A stretch of 64,000 nt of DNA from Luteococcus sp038433155 (GTDB lineage Bacteria; Actinomycetota; Actinomycetes; Propionibacteriales; Propionibacteriaceae), in the NCBI RefSeq assembly GCF_038433155.1, contig NZ_JBCDMW010000006.1:9844-73843 (forward strand). Reading direction: 5' to 3'. Each line of letters opens with the position of its first letter. Positions within the stretch are counted from its first letter, which is position 1. The translations under genes were made by a program, and so were the position numbers. The notes under the pieces were generated by a model, which made no database searches, was not told the DNA's origin, and saw only the letters and a program-made list of their open reading frames with translations. Below, piece after piece: positions 18,708 to 27,002 of the stretch.

Positions 18708-20366
18708 ATGAACAGTGCATCCGAAATCAGCGGCACCGGCGTTGTCCCGGGCGTCGCCTACGCGCCGGCGATCTGGACCGCTCCTCGCCCGCAGCTGCCC
18801 GAACACAGCCCCAATCTTCCCGAGGAAGGCCGCGAAGCCGAGGCCGGACGCTTCCAGGCCGCGGCCGCCGCCGTGAGCAGCCGCCTCTCCCAGCGTGCGT
18901 CGCATGCCACCGGCGTCGCCGCCAATGTGCTGGAGGCCAACGCCTCCATGGCCAGCGACAAGGGCTGGCACAAGGCCATCATCAAGAAGATCAAGACCGG
19001 CATCCCCGCCCACCTGGCCGTGGCCCGCACCACGGACGAGTTCGTGATCATGTTCGAGAAGATCGGCGGCTTGATGGCCGAACGCACCACCGACCTCAAG
19101 GACATCCGGGACCGGGTGATCGCCGAGCTGCTGGGCAAGCCCGAGCCGGGTGTTCCCACCCCGGAGGTGCCCTCGATCCTGCTGGCCGATGACCTGGCGC
19201 CCGCCGACACCGCCGGCCTGGACCCCACCCTGGTGATCGGTCTGGTCACCGAGCTGGGCGGCCCCACCAGCCACACCGCCATCATCAGCCGCCAGCTGGG
19301 CATCCCGTGCATCGTCGCGGTCTCCGCCCTGCAGGGCATCGCCGCCGGCACGCCGCTGCTGATCGACGGCGCCGCCGGCACCGTCAGGACCGGCGTCGAC
19401 CCGGCCGAGGCCGAGGGTCTGGTGCAGGCCGACCACGAGCGTCGCGAGGCCATCCGCAGTTGGCGCGGTCCCGCCCAGCTGGCCGACGGAACCCCCGTCG
19501 ACGTGCTGGCCAATGTCCAGGATGGTGCCGGCGCCGGGCGCGCCGCCGCGAGCGAGGCCGCCGGCATCGGCCTGTTCCGCACCGAGCTGTGCTTCCTCAG
19601 CGCGGAGAACGAGCCCGGCATCCAGGAGCAGGCCAAGATCTACCGCGAGGTGATCGGTGCCTTCCCCGGCAAGAAGGTCGTCGTGCGCACCCTCGACGCC
19701 GGCTCCGACAAGCCGCTGAAGTTCGCCAACTTCGACGATGAGGAGAACCCGGCGATGGGCGTGCGCGGCGTCCGGATTGCCGAGGACCAGCCCGAGCTGC
19801 TCACCAACCAGCTGGATGCCATCAAGGCCGCCAGCGACGGCAAGCCCACCTGGGTGATGGCTCCCATGATCGCCACCATCGACGAGGCGAAGGACTTTGC
19901 CGCGATGTGCCGGGAACGCGGCCTCAAGCCCGGCATCATGGTGGAGGTGCCCGCCGTCGCCGTCCAGGCCGAGAAGTTCCTGGAGCACGTCGAGTTCATG
20001 AGCATCGGCACCAATGACCTGACCCAGTACACGATGGCCGCCGACCGGATGAGCCCCAAGCTGGCCAAGCTCACCGACCCCTGGCAGCCCGCCGTGCTGG
20101 CCATGATCGGGATGACCGCCGCGGCCGGCCAGAAGCTCGACAAGCCGGTGGGCGTCTGCGGTGAGGCCGCCGCCGATCCCTACCTTGCCTGCGTGCTGGT
20201 GGGCCTGGGCGTCACCTCGCTGTCGATGGCCGTCGCCGCCATCCCGGCCGTCGGCGCCCAGCTGGCCAAGGTCACCCCGGAGCAGTGCAAGGCCGCCGCC
20301 GAGGCCGTGCTCGGTGCCAAGGACACGGCCGAGGCCCGAGCGCTCGCCCGCGAGGCGCTCAGCTGA
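18708..20366 (+). CDS. ptsI: PTS enzyme I (PEP-protein phosphotransferase)
   Basis: A 552-residue enzyme I. The phosphorylated His189 lies in GGPTSHTAIIS. The PEP-binding barrel includes GIGLFRTELCF, MGVRGVRIA and the end motif GVCGEAAADP with the catalytic Cys. It starts PTS phosphate flow from PEP to HPr. ATG 18708 is chosen (GGAAGGG upstream); the open frame reaches 18492, but that part lies in the regulatory spacer. It is divergent from fruR. A UUCG-loop terminator follows. Confidence 0.96.
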   Translation: MNSASEISGTGVVPGVAYAPAIWTAPRPQLPEHSPNLPEEGREAEAGRFQAAAAAVSSRLSQRASHATGVAANVLEANASMASDKGWHKAIIKKIKTGIPAHLAVARTTDEFVIMFEKIGGLMAERTTDLKDIRDRVIAELLGKPEPGVPTPEVPSILLADDLAPADTAGLDPTLVIGLVTELGGPTSHTAIISRQLGIPCIVAVSALQGIAAGTPLLIDGAAGTVRTGVDPAEAEGLVQADHERREAIRSWRGPAQLADGTPVDVLANVQDGAGAGRAAASEAAGIGLFRTELCFLSAENEPGIQEQAKIYREVIGAFPGKKVVVRTLDAGSDKPLKFANFDDEENPAMGVRGVRIAEDQPELLTNQLDAIKAASDGKPTWVMAPMIATIDEAKDFAAMCRERGLKPGIMVEVPAVAVQAEKFLEHVEFMSIGTNDLTQYTMAADRMSPKLAKLTDPWQPAVLAMIGMTAAAGQKLDKPVGVCGEAAADPYLACVLVGLGVTSLSMAVAAIPAVGAQLAKVTPEQCKAAAEAVLGAKDTAEARALAREALS

Positions 20367-20431
20367 CACACGGGAGCTCCGCCCCGTGTCCCCCGGTCGG
20401 GACTTCGTCCCGATCCCAGCTTCAGATGGAG

Positions 20432-20461
20432 CCCGGCCATCCACTTCGGTGGGTGGTCGGG
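20432..20461 (+). terminator. Rho-independent terminator after ptsI
   Basis: CCCGGCCATCCAC, a TTCG loop and GTGGGTGGTCGGG form a 13-bp stem with two G-U pairs, followed by a T-rich tract (TTCTTTCTGTTCT). A smaller hairpin (TCGGGAC-TTC-GTCCCGA) lies just upstream. A nearly identical terminator serves uspA at 21756-21785. Confidence 0.85.
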
Positions 20462-20474
20462 TTCTTTCTGTTCT

Positions 20475-20691
20475 GGAGTCGCTTCGCTCCTTGCTCTCTG
20501 TTCCGCCCGGGCGCACCGGCTCCTTCGTCGCTTGCCCGGCCATCGGGGGCGCTGCGCCCCCCGAGCCCCCAGCGGTGGTTCCGTTCGTCGCTGGGCTGTG
20601 GTTTGGCTGGTGTTGGGTAAGGGGTGGGAGTCTCTTCGCTCCGTGCTCTCTGTTCCGCCCGGGCGCACCGGCTCCTTCGTCGCCTGCCCGG
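20475..20691. repeat. Pair of 65-bp direct repeats
   Basis: Positions 20475-20539 and 20627-20691 are 65-bp copies with three mismatches, both running from GGAGTC to GCCCGG. Each begins with a short palindrome-like word (GGAGTCGCTTCGCTCC in copy 1). The stretch between ptsI and the GNAT gene (20367-20843) holds no convincing gene, only these repeats, the terminator and the CTCGACAGGCTCGG elements. Confidence 0.85.
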
Positions 20692-20728
20692 GCGGGCTTC
20701 CCGCTCGTTCCTCGCGCTCGTAGCGGCG

Positions 20729-20835
20729 CCTCGACAGGCTCGGGGACCATGGTGGCGTGACGTGGGCAGTGGCCCAAGCACGGTGGCCGAGCTTGTCGAG
20801 GCCCTTGTCAGGCTCGGGGACTGTGGTGGCGTGCG
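20729..20835. repeat. Cluster of dispersed CTCGACARGCTCGG repeats
   Basis: CCTCGACAGGCTCGGGGACC starts at 20729. An inverted copy (CCGAGCTTGTCGAGG) starts near 20788 and a third partial direct copy begins near 20803. Inverted neighbours could pair into a long hairpin. Related copies occur at 21683, 36361, 36441 and 48556. Confidence 0.8.
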
Positions 20836-20843
20836 GTGGCCTG

Positions 20844-21503
20844 TCAGAGCTCCAGGCGGAAGGCGAGCAGCTGGACGTCGGGGCGGGGAGACCAGTCCAG
20901 CTCCGGCGCCCGGACAAAGCCCAGCGAGCGGTAGAGGGCATGGGCCGTGGTCATCCACGGCGAGGAGGAGATCACAATGGCGGCCAGCCCGTCGGCGCGC
21001 GCCCGGGAGACGGCGGCCTCCACCAGCAACCGGCCGGCGCCGGAACCCTGGGCGGCCGGATCGACGGCGAGCATCCGGAACTCGCCCTCACCCGGCCCGG
21101 CGAGCTCCCGCAGCGGCGACCCCTCCGGGCACCAGGTCAGCGTGCCCACCACCCGGTCCTGATCCAGCACCACCCAGACCTCCGCCTGCCGGTCCCGGGA
21201 GGCGACATCCCGCAGCACGTCCAGGTAGGGGTCGTCGTGCCGCAACTCCCCGCCGTCCAGATAGGCGTGTACGGCCACCCGGCCCGTGGCCTGGTACTCA
21301 TCGGCGGAAGCGCGCTGCACGGTCAGACCCCGGCTGGCCACCCGTTCGCCCGGGCGCACCAGCACGATCCGGCCCGACTCCAGATCCAGCGGCTGTGGCC
21401 CACGGCCCGCTCGCTTGGCCTGCACCACGTTGACCTTCTGGAACTCCTTCTCCTCGCGCAGGTAGCGGGCGCCGTTGTTGAAGGTCTCGAAGAACTCGGT
21501 CAT
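20844..21503 (-). CDS. GNAT acetyltransferase with a DUF6191-like N-terminus
   Basis: 219 residues from ATG 21503 (GGGAGG upstream). The C-terminal ~150 residues are a GNAT fold: FRMLAVDPAAQGSGAGRLLVEAA is the acetyl-CoA motif A with Q-x-x-G-x-G/A, and ALYRSLGF is motif B. The first ~55 residues (GRGPQPLDLESGRIVLVRPG) resemble a short free-standing actinobacterial domain that I recall as DUF6191, here joined to the enzyme. The substrate is unknown. It is preceded by palindromic repeat copy B. Confidence 0.8.
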   Translation of the reverse strand: MTEFFETFNNGARYLREEKEFQKVNVVQAKRAGRGPQPLDLESGRIVLVRPGERVASRGLTVQRASADEYQATGRVAVHAYLDGGELRHDDPYLDVLRDVASRDRQAEVWVVLDQDRVVGTLTWCPEGSPLRELAGPGEGEFRMLAVDPAAQGSGAGRLLVEAAVSRARADGLAAIVISSSPWMTTAHALYRSLGFVRAPELDWSPRPDVQLLAFRLEL

Positions 21504-21567
21504 GGCGTGCCTCCCTGGACGCTGGTGGGCCCAGCCTAGACCCAGCCCGACGAGTGGGTCGATGGAC

Positions 21568-21666
21568 CAATTCTGAGAAATGACCTCTGGATTTCGACCT
21601 CCAGAGGAGACCGCGCGGGGACGGCTGGATCCCGGAGAATCTCGTGGTCGATTTCCAGAATTGGAC
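21568..21666. repeat. Imperfect palindromic intergenic repeat, copy B
   Basis: Left end CCAATTCTGAGAAATGACC and right end GGTCGATTTCCAGAATTGG are near reverse complements, with a GC-rich centre, as in copies A (4069) and C (26820). It lies upstream of the GNAT gene in the 305-bp spacer before uspA. Confidence 0.78.
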
Positions 21667-21682
21667 GGTTGAGCAGCAATAC

Positions 21683-21702
21683 CCCTCGACAGGCTCGGGG
21701 AC
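21683..21702. repeat. CTCGACAGGCTCGGGGACC repeat
   Basis: An exact copy of the dispersed element also seen at 20729, located between palindromic repeat copy B and the uspA terminator. Confidence 0.75.
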
Positions 21703-21755
21703 CGGGGCGGGTGATGGTGTGGGCTCGGGAGATCGTGGCGGAGGGCAAGAAGGAG

Positions 21756-21785
21756 CCCGGCCACCCACCGGAGTGGATGGCCGGG
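21756..21785 (-). terminator. Terminator of the MFS-uspA operon
   Basis: On the minus strand CCCGGCCATCCAC, a TCCG loop and GTGGGTGGCCGGG form a 13-bp stem followed by a pyrimidine-rich tract; it is nearly identical to the ptsI terminator. Confidence 0.8.
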
Positions 21786-21808
21786 CCTCGAGCTCGGACA
21801 GGGTGGGG

Positions 21809-22396
21809 CTATTCGCCCGACGGGGTGTCGGCCTCGCCCCAGTCCACCGGGACCTCCTCCGGCACCGGGGGAGCGTCCGGGTTGTCCTCCGGCACCACCA
21901 GCTCGGTGACCGGCATGGAGGGGCGCACGATCAGCACCTCGCAGGTTGCGCGCTTGACCACGTCGGTGGCCACCGTGCCCAGCAGTCGGTCGGCGATGGA
22001 GACGTCCTGGATGGCGCCCACCACGATCAGGTCGGCCTGGTGCTGACCGGCAATCTGCAGCAGGGCGGAACCCGGTTCCCCGTCCACCAGCAGCGCCGCC
22101 TTCACCCGGGCGCCGTAGCTCCGGGCGATCGCCACCCCGTCCTGCACCGCCTTCGTCGCGGCCTGCCGGCCGTGCACCTGCCCCAGGCTGGAGGGGTCAT
22201 TGCCCAAAGAGTTCACATTCTTCGCCTCGGCGCGACGCGAGATGCTGGACCACGCGCACACGATGATCAGGTCCGCGTCCTCACGCAGCGCCAGCCAGGC
22301 CGCGCGGGCCACCGTGGGGCCGGCCAGGGCCGACCCGTCGGTGCCCACCACGATCGTCTGGTAGTCGTTCATCTGCATCTGGTTGGTCTGGCTCAT
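21809..22396 (-). CDS. Universal stress protein (UspA family)
   Basis: A single-domain Usp of 195 residues. TIVVGTDGS is the conserved first strand, and the C-terminal segment DLIVVGAIQDVSIADRLLGTVATDVVKRA corresponds to the nucleotide loop. That loop lacks the second glycine of the G-x2-G-x9-G(S/T) ATP motif, so nucleotide binding may be lost. An acidic, Pro-rich tail of about 25 residues extends the domain. Its ATG overlaps the stop of the upstream MFS gene by one base, so the two are coupled. Confidence 0.88.
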   Translation of the reverse strand: MSQTNQMQMNDYQTIVVGTDGSALAGPTVARAAWLALREDADLIIVCAWSSISRRAEAKNVNSLGNDPSSLGQVHGRQAATKAVQDGVAIARSYGARVKAALLVDGEPGSALLQIAGQHQADLIVVGAIQDVSIADRLLGTVATDVVKRATCEVLIVRPSMPVTELVVPEDNPDAPPVPEEVPVDWGEADTPSGE

Positions 22397-23775
22397 CAGT
22401 GGGCTCCCATCGGGACGGCGGTTGTGAGGTCATCGACGTCCTTGACGATCGGCGGCTCCTTGATGAACAGCATCACGACGCCGGCGATCGCCAGGAGGAT
22501 CGCTGCGAAGGTGATCGCATTGACCGGGTTGTCACCCAGCAGGTGCTTGTAGACCCAGCCGAAGGTCAGCGTCTGGATCAGCATGGGGATCACGATCATC
22601 ATGTTGACGATGCCCATGTAGACGCCGTAGCGGGTGGACGGGATCATCCGCACCACCATGATGTACGGCACGCCCATGATCGAGGCCCAGGCGATGCCCA
22701 GACCGACGATGGCCACCATCTCAAGCCAGCGATTGTTCATGTGCGGGAAGATCAGCAACCCGGCCGTCGCACACCACAGACAGATGGCGTGCACCCACTT
22801 GGCGCCCAGCTTCTTGGCCAGCGCCACCAGGCTGAAGGCGATGCAGAAGGTGACGATGTTGTAGGTGGCATTCACCTTGCCGGTCTGCGCCACGGCCTCC
22901 TGGTAGAGCGCCGACTTGGTGTCCGTCGTGCCGTAGAGCACCTTGGCGATGCACAGGCTGATGAACTGCCAGTAGCAGTTCATGGCGTACCACTGGAAGA
23001 AGTAGACCAACGCCAGCACCTTCATCGCGGTGGGCATGTCGACGATCGCGTCGCCGATCTCGCGGAGGAAGGCGCCGGCGCCGCCGCTGCTCTTCTTCTC
23101 CTTGAGCGCGGCCAGTTCGGCGTCGGAGGGAACATTCTCCGGCGTCGAGATGACCGAGACGAGGACGGTCACCAGTGAACAGACCGAGCCCAGCATGAAG
23201 GCGCCGAAGGCCCACTTGGGGATGCCGACGCCGGTGCCCAGGCCGAAGATGGCCTGGAAGAGGCTGATCGACAGGTTGGCCAGGGTGATGCCCAGGCCGG
23301 TGAAGAAGCTCTGCGCCAGGAAGCCCTTGCCCAGCTGCGACGGGGGCAGCTTGTCGGCGATGAAGGCGCGGTAGGGCTCCATCGCGGTGTTGTTGCTGGC
23401 GTCCAGCAGCCACAGCAGCAGCGCGGCCATCCACACCGCCCAGACGAAGGGGAAGAGGAACAGACAGACGGCGCAGCCGATGGCGCCGATCAGGAAGAAG
23501 GGACGGCGGCGGCCGCGGAAGAAGCCCTTCTCAATCCAGGTCCGGTCGCTCAGCGCGCCGATCAGCGGCTGGATGAACAGGCCCGTGATCGGGCCAGCCA
23601 GGTTGAGCAGCGGCAGCTCGTCGGGGCTGGCGCCCAACATGGAGTAGATCGGGTTGATCGCGGTCTGCTGCATGCCGAACGAGTACTGGATGCCGAAGAA
23701 GCCCAGGTTCATCAGCAGGATCTGCTTCATGTCCATCAGCGGCTTCTGCCGCACGGTGGTGACCGTCGTGCTCAT
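22396..23775 (-). CDS. MFS sugar transporter (SLC45/GPH-like)
   Basis: 459 residues with about 12 transmembrane helices. The N-terminal MNLGFFGIQYSFGMQQTAINPIY and the loop RTWIEKGFFRGRRRP match sugar:proton symporters of the SLC45-like group (sucrose or maltose carriers). ATG 23775 has GGAGGT upstream and overlaps the stop of the SRPBCC fragment, so these genes formed an operon with uspA. The substrate is inferred only from the family. Confidence 0.88.
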   Translation of the reverse strand: MSTTVTTVRQKPLMDMKQILLMNLGFFGIQYSFGMQQTAINPIYSMLGASPDELPLLNLAGPITGLFIQPLIGALSDRTWIEKGFFRGRRRPFFLIGAIGCAVCLFLFPFVWAVWMAALLLWLLDASNNTAMEPYRAFIADKLPPSQLGKGFLAQSFFTGLGITLANLSISLFQAIFGLGTGVGIPKWAFGAFMLGSVCSLVTVLVSVISTPENVPSDAELAALKEKKSSGGAGAFLREIGDAIVDMPTAMKVLALVYFFQWYAMNCYWQFISLCIAKVLYGTTDTKSALYQEAVAQTGKVNATYNIVTFCIAFSLVALAKKLGAKWVHAICLWCATAGLLIFPHMNNRWLEMVAIVGLGIAWASIMGVPYIMVVRMIPSTRYGVYMGIVNMMIVIPMLIQTLTFGWVYKHLLGDNPVNAITFAAILLAIAGVVMLFIKEPPIVKDVDDLTTAVPMGAH

Positions 23776-23987
23776 CGGGCACCTCCGTCCACGGGCGTCG
23801 CATTGGCCTGCAGCCACTGGTTGAAGCGCTCCATCTCCAGTTCCCAGCCCTCGGTGTGCAGGTCGGACTGCGCCGGGTCATAGGGCCCTTGGATCACCCG
23901 CACCAGGGTGCCCTTCCTGCCCATCTTGGTGAACTCGACGCGCAGTTCCAGCGGCTGGTCGGCACCGAGGCGGGAACCGGTGCCCAC
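23772..23987 (-). pseudogene. SRPBCC/AHSA1-family protein, 3' fragment
   Basis: Only about 71 residues remain in frame. They match the C-terminal half of AHSA1-type proteins: LELRVEFTKM, GTLVRVIQG and the typical last helix DLHTEGWELEMERFNQWLQ. Homologues are about 140-160 residues, so the N-terminal half is missing. The fragment ends in a stop that overlaps the MFS start. Just beyond its 5' break, near 23975-23990, homology switches to the plus-strand glycosyltransferase. A deletion or assembly join that removed both 5' ends would explain this. Confidence 0.65.
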
Positions 23988-26252
23988 ACGGCATCCGGGA
24001 CACCCGCCGAACGGGGCCGGCTGGCCCGCTTCCTGCTCGGTTCCCGCCGGGACCCGGCCTGGGCCCGGCCGGCGCTGTGGGCCCTGCTGGCCCTGTCCGC
24101 CGTCGTCTACCTGTGGAACCTGACCATCAGCGGCTATGCGAATGACTTCTACGCCGCCGCGGTGAAGTCCGGCACCCAGAGCTGGACGGCCTGGCTCTTC
24201 GGCTCGTTGGATTCCGCGAATGCCATCACCGTGGACAAGCCCCCGGCCTCGCTGTGGGTGATGGGCCTGTCCGCCCGGATCTTCGGCTTCTCCTCCTTCT
24301 CCCTGCTGCTGCCGCAGGCCCTGATGGGCGTCGGGACGGTGGCGACGGTGGCCGCCGCGGTCCGCCGCTGGCACGGTCACCTGGCCGGGCTGGTTGCTGG
24401 CGCCCTGGTGCTGGCCACCCCCGTCGCCGCACTGATGTTCCACTTCGACAATCCCGACGCGATGCTCACCCTGCTGATGAGCCTGGCCGGCTACCTCGTC
24501 GTGCGCGCGCTGGATTCGTCGACGGTGGCCGATGCCGGCTCCACGGTGTCCGAGCGCGGGGCCACGCTGGCTGAGCCCGCCGAAGCCACCTCCCGCACGA
24601 GCCACGCCGCCCTGGGTTGGATGATCGCCGCCGGCGCCGCGATCGGCTTCGCCTTCCTCACCAAGATGCTGCAGGGCCTGCTGGTGCTGCCCGGCTTCGT
24701 GCTGGCCTACTTCCTTGCCTCGCGCCACAACCTGAAGACCCGGACTGGCCACCTGCTGGCCGCGCTGGTCTCCATGATCGTCTCCGCGGGTTGGTTCATA
24801 GCCCTGGTCTCGCTGTGGCCGGCGGCCAAGCGCGCCTACATCGGCGGCTCCACCAACAACACCCTGTGGGAGCTGGCGCTGGGCTACAACGGCCTGGGAC
24901 GCATCGTCGGCGGCTCCGGCAATGGCGGCGGCGGAGGCGGTGGGGGTGGCTTCGGCGGCACCGCGGGGATCTTCCGGATGTTCAACAGCCAGTTCGGCAC
25001 CGAGATCAGTTGGTTCCTGCCCGCCGCGCTGATCCTGCTGGTGGCCGGCCTGGTGGCCCGCGGCCGCGCCCCCCGCACCGACCGGGCCCGCACCTCGCTG
25101 GTGATCTGGGGCGGCTGGCTGCTCTCCACCGCGCTGGTGCTGAGCTTCATGGAGGGCACCGTGCACTCCTACTACGCCGTCGCCCTGACCCCCGGGATCG
25201 CCGCCACCATCGCGGTGGCCGGCCTGGAGGTCTTCCGCAAGGGGCGTCGCGACGGGGTCCTGGGCGTCGCCTGGCGAACCGTGCTGGGCCTGGCCGTCGC
25301 GGTCACCGCGGGCTGGGGCTCCCACCTGCTGGCCCTGAACGCGTCGGGCTGGCACTCCTGGGTCCGCTATGTCGCCCTGGTGGGCGGGATCGCCGGGGCG
25401 ATGGCCTATGTGGCACTCGGCGTCGCCAAGGACAATGCGACGCTGAAGAAGCTGGCTGTCGGCGCCCTGCTGGTGGGTTCGCTGAGCGCGGCCGCCCCGT
25501 CGGTGGCCTGGACCGTCGGCACCGTGAACGTCGCCCACACCGGATCGATGCCGGCCTCCGGTCCCGCCGTCGCGGGTGGCCAGATGGGCATGGGTGGCGG
25601 CGGTCAGATGGGCGGCACCCCGCCCACCGGCACCGATGGCGCCCAGTCCGGCAGCACCCAGTCCGGCACCAGCAGCACCAGCCAGTCCGGGACGAGCCAG
25701 CAGGGCACCACCCCCACTGGTAACCCGCCGGCCGCCCCCAGTGGCACCAGCCAGTCGGGCGCTGCCCAGTCCGGGACTGCCCAGTCGGGGACCACCCAGT
25801 CCGGAACCACCGCCGGCACGGGCACCACCTCGGGTACCGGCGCCAGCACCGGGACCACCCAGCAGGCCCGGAACGACGGCGCCCGGGCCGGCGGGCCTGG
25901 CGGGTCGGCGTCGGCCAATTCCGAGCTGGTGGCCCTGCTGAACCAAACCAGCTCCAAGTGGTCGGCCGCCGTGATCGGTGACCAGACCGCGGCCGGCTAC
26001 ATCCTGAACTCGGACACGGCGGTGATGTCGATCGGCGGCTGGAGCGGCACCGACAACAACGTCACCCTGGAGCAGTTCAAGGCCTACGTCGCCAACGCAG
26101 ACATCACCTACTTCATCTCCGGCGGCGGGATGGTTGGTGGCCCCGGCGGCAAGTCCGGTCCGGCCTCCGAGATCAGTGAGTGGGTGGCGGCCAATTTCAC
26201 GTCGACCACGGTGGGCGGCGCCACCGTCTACCACCTGACCAGCGCCAGCTGA
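23856..26252 (+). CDS. GT39/PMT-type membrane glycosyltransferase with low-complexity region
   Basis: Recognisable homology starts at about 24005 (GRLARFLLG, DPAWARPALW). Acidic and catalytic-loop features of the family follow (GYANDFYAAAVKSG, AITVDKPPASLWVMGL, FHFDNPDAMLTLL), then about ten transmembrane segments. After the membrane part comes a long Gly/Ser/Thr/Gln linker with SGTSQSG-like repeats (roughly 25550-25900), then a conserved ~110-residue exported C-terminal domain (NSELVALLNQ, YFISGGGM). Such proteins transfer sugars from polyprenyl-phosphate sugars outside the membrane. The only in-frame start is GTG 23856, which lies within the antisense SRPBCC fragment and has no ribosome site, so the true 5' end may be lost. 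Confidence 0.8.
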   Translation: MQVGLRRVIGPLDHPHQGALPAHLGELDAQFQRLVGTEAGTGAHTASGTPAERGRLARFLLGSRRDPAWARPALWALLALSAVVYLWNLTISGYANDFYAAAVKSGTQSWTAWLFGSLDSANAITVDKPPASLWVMGLSARIFGFSSFSLLLPQALMGVGTVATVAAAVRRWHGHLAGLVAGALVLATPVAALMFHFDNPDAMLTLLMSLAGYLVVRALDSSTVADAGSTVSERGATLAEPAEATSRTSHAALGWMIAAGAAIGFAFLTKMLQGLLVLPGFVLAYFLASRHNLKTRTGHLLAALVSMIVSAGWFIALVSLWPAAKRAYIGGSTNNTLWELALGYNGLGRIVGGSGNGGGGGGGGGFGGTAGIFRMFNSQFGTEISWFLPAALILLVAGLVARGRAPRTDRARTSLVIWGGWLLSTALVLSFMEGTVHSYYAVALTPGIAATIAVAGLEVFRKGRRDGVLGVAWRTVLGLAVAVTAGWGSHLLALNASGWHSWVRYVALVGGIAGAMAYVALGVAKDNATLKKLAVGALLVGSLSAAAPSVAWTVGTVNVAHTGSMPASGPAVAGGQMGMGGGGQMGGTPPTGTDGAQSGSTQSGTSSTSQSGTSQQGTTPTGNPPAAPSGTSQSGAAQSGTAQSGTTQSGTTAGTGTTSGTGASTGTTQQARNDGARAGGPGGSASANSELVALLNQTSSKWSAAVIGDQTAAGYILNSDTAVMSIGGWSGTDNNVTLEQFKAYVANADITYFISGGGMVGGPGGKSGPASEISEWVAANFTSTTVGGATVYHLTSAS

Positions 26253-26288
26253 TCCGGACACCGTTCCACGTGGAACGACGCCAGGTAC

Positions 26289-26314
26289 GCGCCCCCGGCT
26301 CCGGCCGGGGGCGC
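26289..26314 (+). terminator. Terminator after the glycosyltransferase gene
   Basis: An 11-bp perfect stem GCGCCCCCGGC/GCCGGGGGCGC with a TCCG loop, 36 bases past the stop. A short palindrome CGTTCCACGTGGAACG lies just before it. Confidence 0.75.
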
Positions 26315-26390
26315 CTCTGAGTCCGGGAAACCAAGCGGGCTTGGGTATCCGGCTTGGAGATTCTTTGACCCGGGGTGCACCATGTGAACC

Positions 26391-26591
26391 ATGGCGGCAC
26401 GATTCCTTGAGGCAAATACCTGTCAGGACGCCTGCGGCATCCTCAAGACCAAGGATGAGGTCGAGGGCGCCCCGGTCTACCGTTGCCCCGGCTGCGATTC
26501 TCGCTGGATCGAGCTCGACGAGCGCACGGGGGAGAAGAATCACCCCAAGACCAAGAAGTCGGCGCTGGACAAGCTGCTGCACCGCCGCTGA
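26391..26591 (+). CDS. Small zinc-ribbon-like protein
   Basis: A 66-residue hydrophilic protein with two cysteine pairs, C-x3-C in NTCQDACG and C-x2-C in RCPGCDSRW, separated by about 19 residues, which is typical of a small zinc ribbon. The C-terminus is strongly basic (KTKKSALDKLLHRR), which suggests nucleic-acid or ribosome contact. I do not recognise a named family. It stands alone between a terminator and an intergenic repeat. Confidence 0.65.
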   Translation: MAARFLEANTCQDACGILKTKDEVEGAPVYRCPGCDSRWIELDERTGEKNHPKTKKSALDKLLHRR

Positions 26592-26819
26592 CCAGCCACC
26601 CCGCGCCACAGTGGAGGCTCCCCAACACCCCGGGACTTCCCTCGAACCCTTCCCCCCTCGTCCTGGCCGGGACTCACCGTCGCAGGTTCGCAACCCCCGT
26701 CCTTGCCGTGGCTCTCCGCGGCAGGTTCGGGGTCGGCCCGGGCGCGGTCACCCCGGAAGGCCGCGAGCACCGCACCCTGAGTCAGCGGGCTGAAGGCTCG
26801 CGGAGAATTGCGGTCATCC

Positions 26820-26925
26820 GTCCACTTCTGGAAAGTGACCACCGGATCCGTCGGCAGCGGGCCTCTCCCGCCAGAAGCGCGGGGCCGGGCCGGTTCCAGA
26901 GGTCGATTCCCAGAACCACCCGCCG
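26820..26925. repeat. Imperfect palindromic intergenic repeat, copy C
   Basis: Left end CCACTTCTGGAAAGTGACC and right end GAGGTCGATTCCCAGAACC are partial reverse complements and align with copies A and B. This copy is the most diverged. It occupies part of the 411-bp gene-free stretch 26592-27002; no gene is seen there. Confidence 0.65.
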
Positions 26926-27002
26926 ACGCGTGCCGGGTGGAGCTGGCGGGCCCACGTGAGAGTGGCGCCGGACGGAGCTTCAAGCCGCGTAGGCTTTGGG
27001 GC

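Noticed and set aside
25600..25900. CRISPR-like or tandem DNA repeat array
   Set aside because: The CAGTCCGG-type periodicity is the codon pattern of the Ser/Gly/Thr/Gln linker of the glycosyltransferase, with no constant repeat and unique spacer structure.
23988..26693. Very long minus-strand open frame (part of a 973-codon ORF) antisense to the GT39 gene
   Set aside because: It mirrors the high-GC codon pattern of the plus-strand glycosyltransferase and lacks any protein-like motif; only its last ~71 codons (the SRPBCC fragment) resemble a family.
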